Shown here piece by piece: positions 16,934 through 24,631 of a DNA stretch of 54,676 nt. This DNA comes from Candidatus Faecousia excrementigallinarum (GTDB taxonomy: Bacteria; Bacillota; Clostridia; Oscillospirales; Oscillospiraceae), in assembly GCA_018713285.1 (NCBI GenBank), contig DVFK01000061.1:1-54676 (forward strand), in the 5' to 3' direction. The notes below the pieces were generated by a model. The model was given only the letters and a program-made list of their open reading frames with translations. It did not search any database and had not been told where the DNA came from. Every line of letters starts with the position of its first letter. Within the stretch, counting starts at the first letter, position 1. A program made the translations under genes and the position numbers.

Positions 16934-17827
16934 ATGAGAGAAGATAAAACAATTTACGCCCTGGGATTTTTTGACGGGGTGCATCTGGGGCATCAGGCCC
17001 TGCTGGCTGCCTGCAAGGATTTGGCGGCGGAGACCGGGGCAAAAACCGGGGTGGTGACCTTTTCCGCCCACCCGGATACCCTGGTGCTGGGGAAAACGCC
17101 CCCCTTTATTAACTCCCCTCAGGACCGGCAGCTCCTTTTGCAGCAGCTGGGTGGGGTGGAGCAGGTGGTGACCCTGCCCTTTGACCGGGAAATGATGAAT
17201 ATGCCCTGGCAGGACTTTTTCCGGATGCTCCTTACAGACTACGGCGCTGCCGGCCTTGTGTGCGGGGAGGACTTTACCTTCGGCCGCCGGGGAGAGGGGA
17301 ACGCTACCCTCCTGCAGGAGGCTTCCGCCAAGGCCCGGATTCCCTGCCGGGTGGTGAAGCAGCGGGTCTATGACGGGGTGGTCATCTCCTCCACCCATAT
17401 CAGAAGCCTTCTGGAGGCAGGGGAGATGGAAAAGGCCGTGGAATTTCTGGGCCACCCCCATGTGCTCACTGGGCAGGTGATACCCGGTCGGCAGCTGGGC
17501 AGAACCTTAGGAATTCCCACCGCCAACCTGGCCCTTCCCCAGGGGGTCATCTGCCCCCGGTACGGGGTTTACGCCTGCAAAGCCAAAGTCCGGGGGCAGT
17601 GGTATCCGGCGGTGACCAATGTGGGCTGCCGCCCCACCGTGGGGGGCAAAACCGTCACCGTGGAGCCCTGGCTTCTGGGTTTTGAGGGGGACATTTACGG
17701 AGAAACCCTGTATTTGGAGTTTTACAAGTTCCTCCGCCCGGAGAAAAAATTTCCCTCTTTGGAGGCATTGCAGGAGGAAATCCTGAAAAATGCCCGGCAG
17801 ACCCGGGAATTCTTCGGGAAAAAGTGA
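16934..17827 (+). CDS. ribF: Bifunctional riboflavin kinase / FAD synthetase RibF
   Basis: A 297-aa enzyme converting riboflavin to FMN and FMN to FAD. The N-terminal nucleotidyltransferase domain has GFFDGVHLGHQ and SAHPDT, and later ISSTHIR. The C-terminal flavokinase domain (from about residue 180) has GRTLGIPTANLAL, with the PTAN metal/ATP motif, and YPAVTNVGCRPTV. The ATG follows GGGAGAACAC. It lies downstream of truB as in many Bacillota, but here separated by about 390 nt holding repeat copy B and the AGGGAAT run. It is probably no longer strictly co-transcribed with truB. Confidence 0.97.
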   Translation: MREDKTIYALGFFDGVHLGHQALLAACKDLAAETGAKTGVVTFSAHPDTLVLGKTPPFINSPQDRQLLLQQLGGVEQVVTLPFDREMMNMPWQDFFRMLLTDYGAAGLVCGEDFTFGRRGEGNATLLQEASAKARIPCRVVKQRVYDGVVISSTHIRSLLEAGEMEKAVEFLGHPHVLTGQVIPGRQLGRTLGIPTANLALPQGVICPRYGVYACKAKVRGQWYPAVTNVGCRPTVGGKTVTVEPWLLGFEGDIYGETLYLEFYKFLRPEKKFPSLEALQEEILKNARQTREFFGKK

Positions 17828-17836
17828 ATATTTCCC

Positions 17837-17865
17837 TTTACATTTGGGAAAAACCATGATATAAT
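17837..17865 (+). promoter_or_regulatory. Promoter of rpsO
   Basis: -35 TTTACA (17837-17842), a 17-bp spacer, and -10 TATAAT (17860-17865). Confidence 0.8.
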
Positions 17866-17870
17866 TTTCA

Positions 17871-17989
17871 GGCTGGCTATGACCGGCGTAAATTTTGGCC
17901 CGTTGCTCAGTTGCGGGAGAAACCCTCCGGGGATTCCACTGCGCCCCTACTTAGCTTCCGGGTAAACACATTGAAAGGTGGAAATTACC
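17871..17989 (+). promoter_or_regulatory. rpsO 5' leader, possible S15 autoregulatory RNA
   Basis: About 115 nt lie between the start point and the rpsO ATG. The stretch has GC-rich complementary pieces (GGCTGGC/GACCGGC, CGGGAG/CCTCCGG). S15 is known to repress its own mRNA through leader structures in several bacteria. I cannot assign a known class here. Confidence 0.4.
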
Positions 17990-18256
17990 ATGATTCAGAA
18001 GGAAAAGAAGACCCAGGTCATTCTGGACAACGCTACCCACGAGGGCGACACCGGTTCTCCCGAGGTTCAGATTGCCATTCTCACCGCTCGCATCAACGAG
18101 CTGACCGAGCACCTGCGGGTGCACAAGCACGACAACCACTCCCGTCGTGGCCTGCTCATGATGGTTGGTAAGCGCCGTAACATGCTGGACTACCTGGCCA
18201 GAAAGGACATCAACCGTTATCGTGCCATCATTGCCAAGCTGGGCATTCGTAAGTAA
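17990..18256 (+). CDS. rpsO: 30S ribosomal protein S15
   Basis: An 88-aa primary 16S rRNA-binding protein. ThrGlySerPro-Glu-Val-Gln near residue 25, [16 protein letters not shown] and [15 protein letters not shown] are diagnostic. Start chosen: ATG at 17990, with AAAGGTGG 8 nt upstream; an in-frame ATG at 17978 is closer to no ribosome binding site and would add four residues. It has its own promoter and terminator, followed by pnp, a common pair. Confidence 0.98.
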   Translation: MIQKEKKTQVILDNATHEGDTGSPEVQIAILTARINELTEHLRVHKHDNHSRRGLLMMVGKRRNMLDYLARKDINRYRAIIAKLGIRK

Positions 18257-18261
18257 GAACG

Positions 18262-18293
18262 AAAAGGGCGACGGTATTCGTCGCCCTTTTTTC
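18262..18293 (+). terminator. Terminator after rpsO
   Basis: A perfect 12-bp stem, AAAAGGGCGACG (18262-18273) with CGTCGCCCTTTT (18279-18290), ending in a T-run. Confidence 0.88.
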
Positions 18294-18300
18294 CAAAAAT

Positions 18301-18366
18301 CGGGAGCTTTTAGCAGTTGAAAGTGGGGCCGCATTGCGGCATCAGTTTCAAGTGCTAAACCTCCCG
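18301..18366 (+). promoter_or_regulatory. Long stem-loop in the pnp leader
   Basis: Nested complementary blocks CGGGAG/CTCCCG, TTTAGCA/TGCTAAA, TTGAAA/TTTCAA and GCCGC/GCGGC form one long interrupted stem of 66 nt. It ends 28 nt before the pnp ATG. In E. coli, pnp mRNA carries a leader stem cut by RNase III and used for autoregulation; a similar role here is inference. Confidence 0.65.
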
Positions 18367-18394
18367 CCAAATCAAAAACATAGGAGGTTACAAG

Positions 18395-20518
18395 ATGATT
18401 ACCCGTAAACAGTATCCCAATCACCACATTTACGAAACCGAAATCGGCGGCCGCACCTTTACCGTGGAAACCGGCAAGGTGGCTGAGCTGGCCAACGCCG
18501 AGTGCATCTGCCGTTACGGCGACACCGTGGTTCTGGTGACCTGCACCAGCAACCCCATCCCCAAGGCCGGCATTGACTACTTCCCCCTGACCATTGAGTT
18601 TGAGGAGCGGATGTACTCCGTGGGCCGGATTCCCGGCTCCTTCAATCGCCGGGAGGGCAAGCCCTCCGAGCGGGGCATCCTGAACAGCCGGATTATCGAC
18701 CGGCCCATGCGTCCCCTCTTTGACGAGGAACTGCGGAACGACACCGTGGTGACCTGCACCGTCCTTGCCAACGACTACGACAACCCTGTGGAAATCGTAG
18801 CTTCCCTGGGTGCATCCATCGCCATCGCCTCTTCCGATGTGCCCTGGAACGGACCTGTGGCTACCACCAACGTTGCCCACCTGGGTGACAAGTATATCGT
18901 GAACCCCTCCGCCGACGAGCGGGAGGCTGCCGACTGCTTCGTGTGCATCTCCTCCACCTTCGAGAAGATCGTGATGATCGAGACCGAAGCCAACGAGGCT
19001 CCCGAGGCTGTGGTGCTGGAGGCCATTCGTGTGGCTCACGAGACCAACATGGAGATCGTAAAGTTCATCAACGGCATCGTGGCTGAGATTGGCAAGCCCA
19101 AGTTCACCTTCGAGAAGGCCGCAGTGAACCACGAGCTGCTGGACGACCTGATGGCTTACGGCCTGGACCAGATCGAGTACGCCCTGGACACTCCCGACAA
19201 GAACGTGCGGGAGGAGCGGCTCACCGCCGCCCGTCTGGACTTTGCCGAGAAGTTCGGCGAGAAGTACGAGGACTTTGAAACCCACATCGAGGTCTGCCTC
19301 TACAAGATGCAGAAGAAGGTGGTCAAGAAGTGGCTGCTGGCCGGCAAGCGTGTGGACGGCCGTTCCATGGACGAAATCCGTCCCCTGGACGCCGAGGTTG
19401 GCGTGCTGCCCCGGGTACACGGCTCCGGCCTGTTCTCCCGTGGTCAGACCCAGGTGCTGAGCATCTGCACCCTGAACACCCTGTCCGCCGCCCAGAAGCT
19501 GGACACCATCTACCCCGAGGATACCAAGCGGTATATCCACCACTACAACTTCCCCGCCTTCTCCACCGGTGAGGCCCGGGCTGCCCGCTCCACCTCCCGC
19601 CGGGAGATTGGTCACGGCGCTCTGGCTGAGAAGGCTCTGCTGCCTGTCATCCCTTCTGTGGAGGAGTTCCCCTACGCCATCCGTGTGGTGTCCGAGGTGC
19701 TGTCCTCCAACGGCTCCACCTCCCAGGGCTCCATCTGCGGCTCTACCCTGGCTCTGATGGACGCCGGTGTGCCTATCCGCCGTCCCGTTGCCGGCATTTC
19801 CTGCGGCCTGATTACCGACCAGGAGACCGGGCAGTGGAGAACCTTCACCGACATCCAGGGCGTGGAGGACTTCCACGGTGAGATGGACTTCAAGGTGGCC
19901 GGTACCAGCGAGGGTATCACCGCCATTCAGATGGACCTGAAGAACAAGGGCTTGACCATGGAGATCGTGGCAGACGCTCTGGAGCGCTGCCGTGTGGCTC
20001 GTATGGAGATTCTGGAGCAGGTGATGCTGCCCTGCATCGCCGCACCCCGGCCTGAGGTTTCCGAGTACGCTCCCAAGATGCTGAGCCTGAAGATTCCCGT
20101 GGACAAGATTCGGGAGGTCATCGGCTCCGGCGGTAAGACCATCCAGAAGATTTGCGCCGACACCGGTGCCAAGGTGGACATTGACGACGATGGCTCCGTG
20201 TTCATCTCCGCTGTGGACTCTGCCGCTGCCTACGCCGCCAAGAAGATGGTGGACGACATCTGCTTCGTGCCTGAGGTGGGTAAGCTGTACTACGGCAAGG
20301 TGGTACGGATTCTGCCCATCGGCGCTTTCGTGGAGATTGCCCCCGGCCATGACGGCATGGTGCACATCTCCAAGCTGGAGAACCACCGGGTAGAGAAGGT
20401 GGAAGACGTGCTGAACCTGGGCGACATGACCTGGGTGAAGTTCATGGGCTTCGACGAGAAGGGCCGTGCCAACTTCAGCCGCAAGGATGCCCTGAAGGAA
20501 ATGGCCAACCAGAAATAA
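18395..20518 (+). CDS. pnp: Polyribonucleotide nucleotidyltransferase (PNPase)
   Basis: A 707-aa phosphorolytic 3'-5' exoribonuclease. Two RNase PH domains flank an all-alpha linker (first about 10-230, second about 315-545). The second has the active-site region GHGALAEKALLPVIP and GSTLALMDAGVPI. A KH domain (IREVIGSGGKTIQKI) and an S1 domain (YYGKVVRILPIGAFVEI, HISKLENHRVEKVEDV) close the protein. AGGAGGT lies 7 nt before the ATG. It follows rpsO, a classic neighbour, with a terminator and a long leader stem between them that suggest separate regulation. Confidence 0.98.
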   Translation: MITRKQYPNHHIYETEIGGRTFTVETGKVAELANAECICRYGDTVVLVTCTSNPIPKAGIDYFPLTIEFEERMYSVGRIPGSFNRREGKPSERGILNSRIIDRPMRPLFDEELRNDTVVTCTVLANDYDNPVEIVASLGASIAIASSDVPWNGPVATTNVAHLGDKYIVNPSADEREAADCFVCISSTFEKIVMIETEANEAPEAVVLEAIRVAHETNMEIVKFINGIVAEIGKPKFTFEKAAVNHELLDDLMAYGLDQIEYALDTPDKNVREERLTAARLDFAEKFGEKYEDFETHIEVCLYKMQKKVVKKWLLAGKRVDGRSMDEIRPLDAEVGVLPRVHGSGLFSRGQTQVLSICTLNTLSAAQKLDTIYPEDTKRYIHHYNFPAFSTGEARAARSTSRREIGHGALAEKALLPVIPSVEEFPYAIRVVSEVLSSNGSTSQGSICGSTLALMDAGVPIRRPVAGISCGLITDQETGQWRTFTDIQGVEDFHGEMDFKVAGTSEGITAIQMDLKNKGLTMEIVADALERCRVARMEILEQVMLPCIAAPRPEVSEYAPKMLSLKIPVDKIREVIGSGGKTIQKICADTGAKVDIDDDGSVFISAVDSAAAYAAKKMVDDICFVPEVGKLYYGKVVRILPIGAFVEIAPGHDGMVHISKLENHRVEKVEDVLNLGDMTWVKFMGFDEKGRANFSRKDALKEMANQK

Positions 20519-20524
20519 ACAGTG

Positions 20525-20555
20525 ATCCCCCGGCCCAAAGGCCGGGGGATTTTTG
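20525..20555 (+). terminator. Terminator after pnp
   Basis: ATCCCCCGGCC (20525-20535) pairs with GGCCGGGGGAT (20540-20550) and TTTTT follows. Confidence 0.9.
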
Positions 20556-20601
20556 TATCCAGCGGAGAGTCGCCGCGGACAATTTCGCGCAGAAGGTTTC
20601 G

Positions 20602-20868
20602 TATATACCTCCCTCCGGGAGGGAGGTGGCTTGGGGCGCAGCCCCAAGACGGAGGGAGCCAGCGGGCGCAAAGCCAGTTCAATTGCCGGAGATGGTACCT
20701 CCCCAAGACTGTAGTATTTCCTATGCCGATTGGAGGCAGCTGCCCGGTAAAATCGCTGTCCAGTGTGGATGCCTGTGAGCAGGTACCGCCCCAAAGCAAA
20801 CCTGCGGCTCACCGCCCGCAGGCTCCCTCAGACGCCTTCGGCGCCAGCTCCCTCCCGGAGGGAGCTAT
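20602..20868 (+). repeat. Dispersed palindromic repeat, copy C
   Basis: The same layout and orientation as copy A, including the flank TATATACCTCCC, an inner CTTGGGGCGCAGCCCCAAG palindrome, GGAGGGAGCCAGCGGGCG, core words GATGGTACCTCCCCAAG and CCGGTAAAATC, and the far arm ending GGAGGGAGCTAT. It lies between the convergent genes pnp and the zinc-ribbon membrane protein. Confidence 0.8.
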
Positions 20869-20895
20869 TGGCTTTCAGCGTGTCGATATGGGGTA

Positions 20896-20924
20896 TAAAA
20901 ATCTGCGGCATGGAGGCCGCAGAT
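20896..20924 (-). terminator. Terminator of the zinc-ribbon membrane protein gene
   Basis: ATCTGCGGC (20901-20909) pairs with GCCGCAGAT (20916-20924). Read on the minus strand the stem is followed by TTTTTATA. Confidence 0.82.
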
Positions 20925-20933
20925 AAAAGGTTA

Positions 20934-21332
20934 TCAGGTTTTCTTTATAAACTTTTCACGGCATTTGGGGCAGGTGATGGCGATGGTGCCTTTGCCCCGG
21001 GGGACGCGCACCTGCTGGCGGCAGCGGGGGCAGTAAAAATACCGGTGATCCCGGTCCCGGAGGCGCTGGAAGAACATGAGAAATTTCCGGTTTTCCTCGT
21101 ACCGCCGGTAGGTGTTCCGGGAAAAGGTGCGGAAAATTGCCAGAAACAGCAGAATATAGGACAAAAATAATAAAATAAGCTTTACGCCCACCCAGGGCAT
21201 AAGGGAGGACAAGATGCTGGTGGCTACACCGGTAAGAAGTATGGTCAGATTCAGCTTATCCGTCCCATAGCGGCCAGCCATGAAGCGCTGGAGGCTCTGG
21301 CCCAACCGCTGAAAGAATCCGGAAGTTTTCAT
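20934..21332 (-). CDS. Small membrane protein with C-terminal zinc ribbon
   Basis: A 132-aa protein of unknown function. An amphipathic basic N-terminus (FFQRLGQSLQRFMAGRYG) is followed by two TM segments at about residues 27-65 (LTILLTGVATSILSSLM and VKLILLFLSYILLFLAIF). A basic cytoplasmic stretch then leads to a C-terminal zinc ribbon, CPRC..15 residues..CPKC. The fold suggests metal-stabilised nucleic-acid or protein binding near the membrane. It is a single gene with its own promoter (21365-21392) and terminator. Confidence 0.85.
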   Translation of the reverse strand: MKTSGFFQRLGQSLQRFMAGRYGTDKLNLTILLTGVATSILSSLMPWVGVKLILLFLSYILLFLAIFRTFSRNTYRRYEENRKFLMFFQRLRDRDHRYFYCPRCRQQVRVPRGKGTIAITCPKCREKFIKKT

Positions 21333-21364
21333 AAAATCCCATCCCTAATAAATCGTTTTTCTAT

Positions 21365-21392
21365 ATTATAGGGGAATTTGACGACTTTTCAA
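21365..21392 (-). promoter_or_regulatory. Promoter of the zinc-ribbon membrane protein gene
   Basis: On the minus strand, TTGAAA (21392-21387), a 16-bp spacer, and TATAAT (21370-21365). Confidence 0.65.
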
Positions 21393-21431
21393 CTCTTTTC
21401 CGGGAAAATTTACGGTTTGTTTACAGGCGGT

Positions 21432-21460
21432 TTGACAGCGGGGGAAAAATCTGCTACTAT
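21432..21460 (+). promoter_or_regulatory. Promoter of mrnC-rqcH
   Basis: -35 TTGACA (21432-21437), a 17-bp spacer, and -10 TACTAT (21455-21460), 33 nt before the mrnC ATG. Confidence 0.8.
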
Positions 21461-21493
21461 GAAACCCGAAAATAAAAAAGTTGAGGCAAACCT

Positions 21494-21919
21494 ATGGAAA
21501 ATCTTTTTGCATTGCAGTTTACCCCCCAGCAGGTGAACGCCATCTCCAATCTGGGGCTGGCCCATATGGGGGATGGAGTATATGAGCTTTTGTGCCGGAG
21601 CTATCTGTGCTGCCAGGGAGAGAAAACGGTGCTGCGGCTCCATCGGGACACGGTGTCCCTGGTAAAGGCCGGAACCCAGGCGGCGGTGGCAGAGGCCCTG
21701 CTTCCTCACCTGACGGAGGAGGAACTGGCTTTCTACCGCCGGGGAAAGAACGCCCACACCCACGCCGCCCCCAAAGCTGCCAGCCGGGCGGAGTACGCCA
21801 GGGCTACGGGACTGGAAGCCCTCTTTGGGGCGCTGTACCTGCTGGGAAGAACCCAGCGGCTGAACGAGCTGTTTTTCTTGGGGCTGGAGTCCCTGAAGGA
21901 GGAAAACCATGGCATTTGA
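21494..21919 (+). CDS. mrnC: Mini-ribonuclease III
   Basis: A 141-aa RNase III catalytic-domain protein without a dsRNA-binding domain. In B. subtilis it matures 23S rRNA ends. LGLAHMGDGVYELLCR carries the conserved G-D-x-V-Y-E motif. FYRRGKNAHTHAAPK and YARATGLEALFGALYLLG contain the second catalytic acidic motif. It overlaps rqcH by 11 nt, so the two are translationally coupled. In many Bacillota mrnC sits next to cysS; here its partner is rqcH, tying rRNA processing to ribosome quality control in one unit. Confidence 0.95.
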   Translation: MENLFALQFTPQQVNAISNLGLAHMGDGVYELLCRSYLCCQGEKTVLRLHRDTVSLVKAGTQAAVAEALLPHLTEEELAFYRRGKNAHTHAAPKAASRAEYARATGLEALFGALYLLGRTQRLNELFFLGLESLKEENHGI

Positions 21920-23681
21920 CGCATATTTTCTGACGGCGGTCTTAAAAGAAATCCGGGAGAAAACGTTGGGAGCCCGGGTGGAGAAAATCTACCAGCCCAG
22001 CAGGGATACGGTGATTTTGCTTCTGAAAGGCCAGACGGGACGCTATAAGCTGCTGCTGGCGCCCAACCCGGCAGCCCCCCGGCTGTACCTCACCCAGACC
22101 AGCCCGGAAAATCCCCAGGAGCCTCCCATGTTCTGTATGCTCCTGCGGAAGCACCTGCTGGGAGCCAGGCTGGAGGAAATCTCCCAGCTTCCCATGGAGC
22201 GGTGTGTCACCTTCACCTTCTCCTGCACCGACGAGCTGGGAGACCCCACTCAGAAGCGGCTGACCGCAGAGCTCATGGGCAGAACCTGCAACCTGTATCT
22301 GCTGGGGGCAGACGGACGGATTCTGGACTGCCTGCGGCGTATCGGCATTGACGGAGCCATCAAGCGCCCGGCTCTGCCGGGGCTTTACTACCAGCTGCCG
22401 GAGCCGGTGGAAAAGAAGAATCCGGCGGAGCTGACCCGGGAGGATTACCTCCAAATCCTCACCGCCCCGGGGGCGGATTTGCTGTCCCAGCGGCTGATGG
22501 ACACCCTGGGAGGCCTTTCTGCCTTGGTGTGCCGGGAGGCGGCGTTGTATGCCGCCGGGGATACGGAGGCCCGACTGGAAGGGGCGGACAAGGAAGCCCT
22601 TTCCCAATCCCTTTCTGACTTTTTCTCCCGGTATCTCACAAACCCGGAACCCTGGTACACCCCGGACGCCCAGGGGAACCCCAAGCAGTTTGCCTTCTGC
22701 CCCATTCATCAGTATGGGTCTTGCCAGAAGGCGGAGTCCTTCGGAGAGCTGCTGGACAAGGCCTATGTGCTGCGGGAGCAGCAGGACGCCATGGGGCAGA
22801 AGAGCCAGAGCCTGCGGAAAACCTTGCAGAATCTTTCCCAGCGGGTGACCCGGAAGATGGCTATCCAGGAGAAGGAACTGGCTGCCACCTATGACCGGGA
22901 GCGGCTGCGGCAGCTGGGGGACATCCTCACCGCCAACATCCACCGGATGAAAAAGGGCCAGACCCAGGTGGAGGTGGAGGACTTCTACGACCCGGATATG
23001 AAAGTCATTACCGTGTCCCTGTCCCCCTTGCTCTCTCCCCAGGAGAACGCCGCCAAGTATTATAAGGATTACACCCGGATGAAAAACGCCCAGAAAGAGC
23101 TGACCCATCAGCTGGAGCTGGGCAAGGTGGAAAAGGCATATCTCCAAAGCGTATTGGAGGAGCTGAGCCGGGCGGATTCCGACGCCGCCCTGGAGGAAAT
23201 CCGCCAGGAGCTCCAGGCCGGGGGCTATGTCCGGCCCGACGCCGGGAAAAAGCGGATGAAAGCCAAAAAACTCGCCCCCATGCGCTTTGAATCCACCAGT
23301 GGCTACCCCATTTATGTGGGCCGGAACAACCGGCAGAACGAGGAACTGACCTTCAAGGCCGCCCGGAAGGACGACCTGTGGCTCCACGCCCAGAAGGTTC
23401 ACGGCAGCCATGTGATTATCTCCTGCGGCGGCACCACCCCGGATGACGATACTGTTACCCAGGCGGCTCAGCTGGCGGCCTACTATTCAGAAGCCCGGAA
23501 CGGCCAGAACGTGCCGGTGGATGTGACCCCGGTAAAGCAGGTGAAAAAGACCCCGGGAGGAAAGCCCGGCATGGTGATTTACCACACCTACCGGACGGTG
23601 CTGGCCAATCCCTACAAGGATATTGTGGTGGACCCCCTGAATGCCCAGGGGAAAAATGGCCAAAACCCGGAAAAATGTTAA
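21909..23681 (+). CDS. rqcH: Rqc2-homologue RqcH (NFACT protein)
   Basis: A 590-aa NFACT-family protein. In B. subtilis RqcH binds obstructed 50S-peptidyl-tRNA and directs C-terminal alanine tailing; it was formerly annotated as fibronectin-binding protein. The NFACT-N domain begins MAFDAYFLTAVLKEI, with GARVEKIYQPSRDTV. A helix-hairpin and long coiled-coil section lie at about 275-435. The NFACT-R domain (about 455-565) has YVGRNNRQNEELTFK and DDLWLHAQKVHGSHVI. AAGGAGG precedes the ATG inside mrnC. Confidence 0.96.
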   Translation: MAFDAYFLTAVLKEIREKTLGARVEKIYQPSRDTVILLLKGQTGRYKLLLAPNPAAPRLYLTQTSPENPQEPPMFCMLLRKHLLGARLEEISQLPMERCVTFTFSCTDELGDPTQKRLTAELMGRTCNLYLLGADGRILDCLRRIGIDGAIKRPALPGLYYQLPEPVEKKNPAELTREDYLQILTAPGADLLSQRLMDTLGGLSALVCREAALYAAGDTEARLEGADKEALSQSLSDFFSRYLTNPEPWYTPDAQGNPKQFAFCPIHQYGSCQKAESFGELLDKAYVLREQQDAMGQKSQSLRKTLQNLSQRVTRKMAIQEKELAATYDRERLRQLGDILTANIHRMKKGQTQVEVEDFYDPDMKVITVSLSPLLSPQENAAKYYKDYTRMKNAQKELTHQLELGKVEKAYLQSVLEELSRADSDAALEEIRQELQAGGYVRPDAGKKRMKAKKLAPMRFESTSGYPIYVGRNNRQNEELTFKAARKDDLWLHAQKVHGSHVIISCGGTTPDDDTVTQAAQLAAYYSEARNGQNVPVDVTPVKQVKKTPGGKPGMVIYHTYRTVLANPYKDIVVDPLNAQGKNGQNPEKC

Positions 23682-23689
23682 AATAACTG

Positions 23690-23718
23690 TTGACCTTGGT
23701 GGGTTTTCCCGTTATAAT
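23690..23718 (+). promoter_or_regulatory. Promoter of the rpmH operon
   Basis: -35 TTGACC (23690-23695), a 17-bp spacer, and -10 TATAAT (23713-23718). Confidence 0.82.
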
Positions 23719-23731
23719 GTAGGGGTATGAC

Positions 23732-23784
23732 TATGCTTGGTCAGAAAATTTCGTGTTGCTGCAGCCCTCCGGCTGTCGAGCATA
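23732..23784 (+). promoter_or_regulatory. Structured rpmH leader
   Basis: TATGCT (23732-23737) can pair with AGCATA (23779-23784), enclosing a small stem CAGCC-CTCC-GGCTG (23762-23775). It begins soon after the predicted start point. A regulatory role is speculative. Confidence 0.4.
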
Positions 23785-23810
23785 AGTGATTTGACAGGAG
23801 GTGTCCACCC

Positions 23811-23945
23811 ATGAAGCGTACCTATCAGCCCAGCCGCCGTCACCGTTCCAAGGTTCACGGTTTCCGGCAGAGAATGGCTACTTCCAACGGCCGGAAGGTT
23901 CTTGCCCGCCGCCGTGCCAAGGGCCGCAAGGTTCTGTCTGCCTGA
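23811..23945 (+). CDS. rpmH: 50S ribosomal protein L34
   Basis: A 44-aa, very basic protein reading [17 protein letters not shown] and continuing with the usual [15 protein letters not shown] and ending RKVLSA. AGGAGGTGTCCACCC precedes the ATG. It is the first gene of the rpmH-rnpA-yidD-yidC-khpB series. It is usually next to dnaA; here rqcH lies upstream instead. Confidence 0.98.
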   Translation: MKRTYQPSRRHRSKVHGFRQRMATSNGRKVLARRRAKGRKVLSA

Positions 23946-24006
23946 TCTGGCAGCCGCAAGCGGGCGACGCAAGTGTATACTCGCTCATAGCGAAACGGGA
24001 GTCCAT

Positions 24007-24043
24007 GCGGGGCGAATGGCAAATTCGCCCCGCTCCCTTTTTA
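24007..24043 (+). terminator. Hairpin between rpmH and rnpA
   Basis: GCGGGGCGAAT (24007-24017) pairs with ATTCGCCCCGC (24023-24033). TCCCTTTTTATT follows. It is probably a partial terminator that sets L34 levels above RnpA. Confidence 0.75.
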
Positions 24044-24065
24044 TTGCACCCCGGGAGGGAAAACC

Positions 24066-24410
24066 ATGAAATATTCCTGTGCCTTAAAGCTCAATCACAT
24101 TTTCCGGCGGCTGTACCACACCTCCGGTCAGGGCAACGGGTATTTAGTCCTGTACGCCCGGAAAAATTCCCTGGGAATCAACCGGGTGGGCATCACCGTC
24201 AGCAAGAAGCTGGGTCATGCGGTGGTGCGCAACCGTGTCCGCCGCCGTCTGCGGGAAGTGTACCGGCTCAACGAGGAGCGGTTCACCCCCGGCTGGGACA
24301 TTGTGGTGGTAGCCCGGAGCCGGTGCATCGGCGCCGATTTCCGGAAGCTGACCCAGAGCTACCTTTCTCTGTGTGAAAGAGCCGGGCTTCTCCGGCGGGA
24401 GGAAGTATGA
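24066..24410 (+). CDS. rnpA: Ribonuclease P protein component
   Basis: A 114-aa protein subunit of RNase P, which binds the 5' leader of pre-tRNA. The start of the fold is [12 protein letters not shown]. The RNR signature is in [38 protein letters not shown] is also typical. The ATG follows GGGAGGG. Its stop overlaps the yidD ATG by 4 nt. The catalytic RNA (rnpB) is not in the window. Confidence 0.97.
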   Translation: MKYSCALKLNHIFRRLYHTSGQGNGYLVLYARKNSLGINRVGITVSKKLGHAVVRNRVRRRLREVYRLNEERFTPGWDIVVVARSRCIGADFRKLTQSYLSLCERAGLLRREEV

Positions 24411-24619
24411 AAAAGCTGATGCTTTCCCTCATCCGGTTTTATCGCCGGAACGTCTCTCCCTGCTGCCCCCCTCGGTGCCGATTCATTCCTACCTGTTCCC
24501 AATACGCTTACGAAGCCATCAACAAGTACGGGGCTTTGAAGGGCGGTTATTTGGCCCTGCGGCGGCTTCTGCGCTGCCATCCCTTCTACAAGGGCGACCC
24601 CTATGACCCCGTTCCCTGA
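24407..24619 (+). CDS. yidD: Membrane protein insertion efficiency factor YidD
   Basis: A 70-aa protein with the diagnostic Cys-rich core [15 protein letters not shown] and [18 protein letters not shown]. YidD is membrane-associated and assists YidC-dependent insertion. It overlaps rnpA by 4 nt (ATGA) and sits 12 nt before yidC. Confidence 0.97.
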   Translation: MKKLMLSLIRFYRRNVSPCCPPRCRFIPTCSQYAYEAINKYGALKGGYLALRRLLRCHPFYKGDPYDPVP

Positions 24620-24631
24620 GGAGGAAACGAA

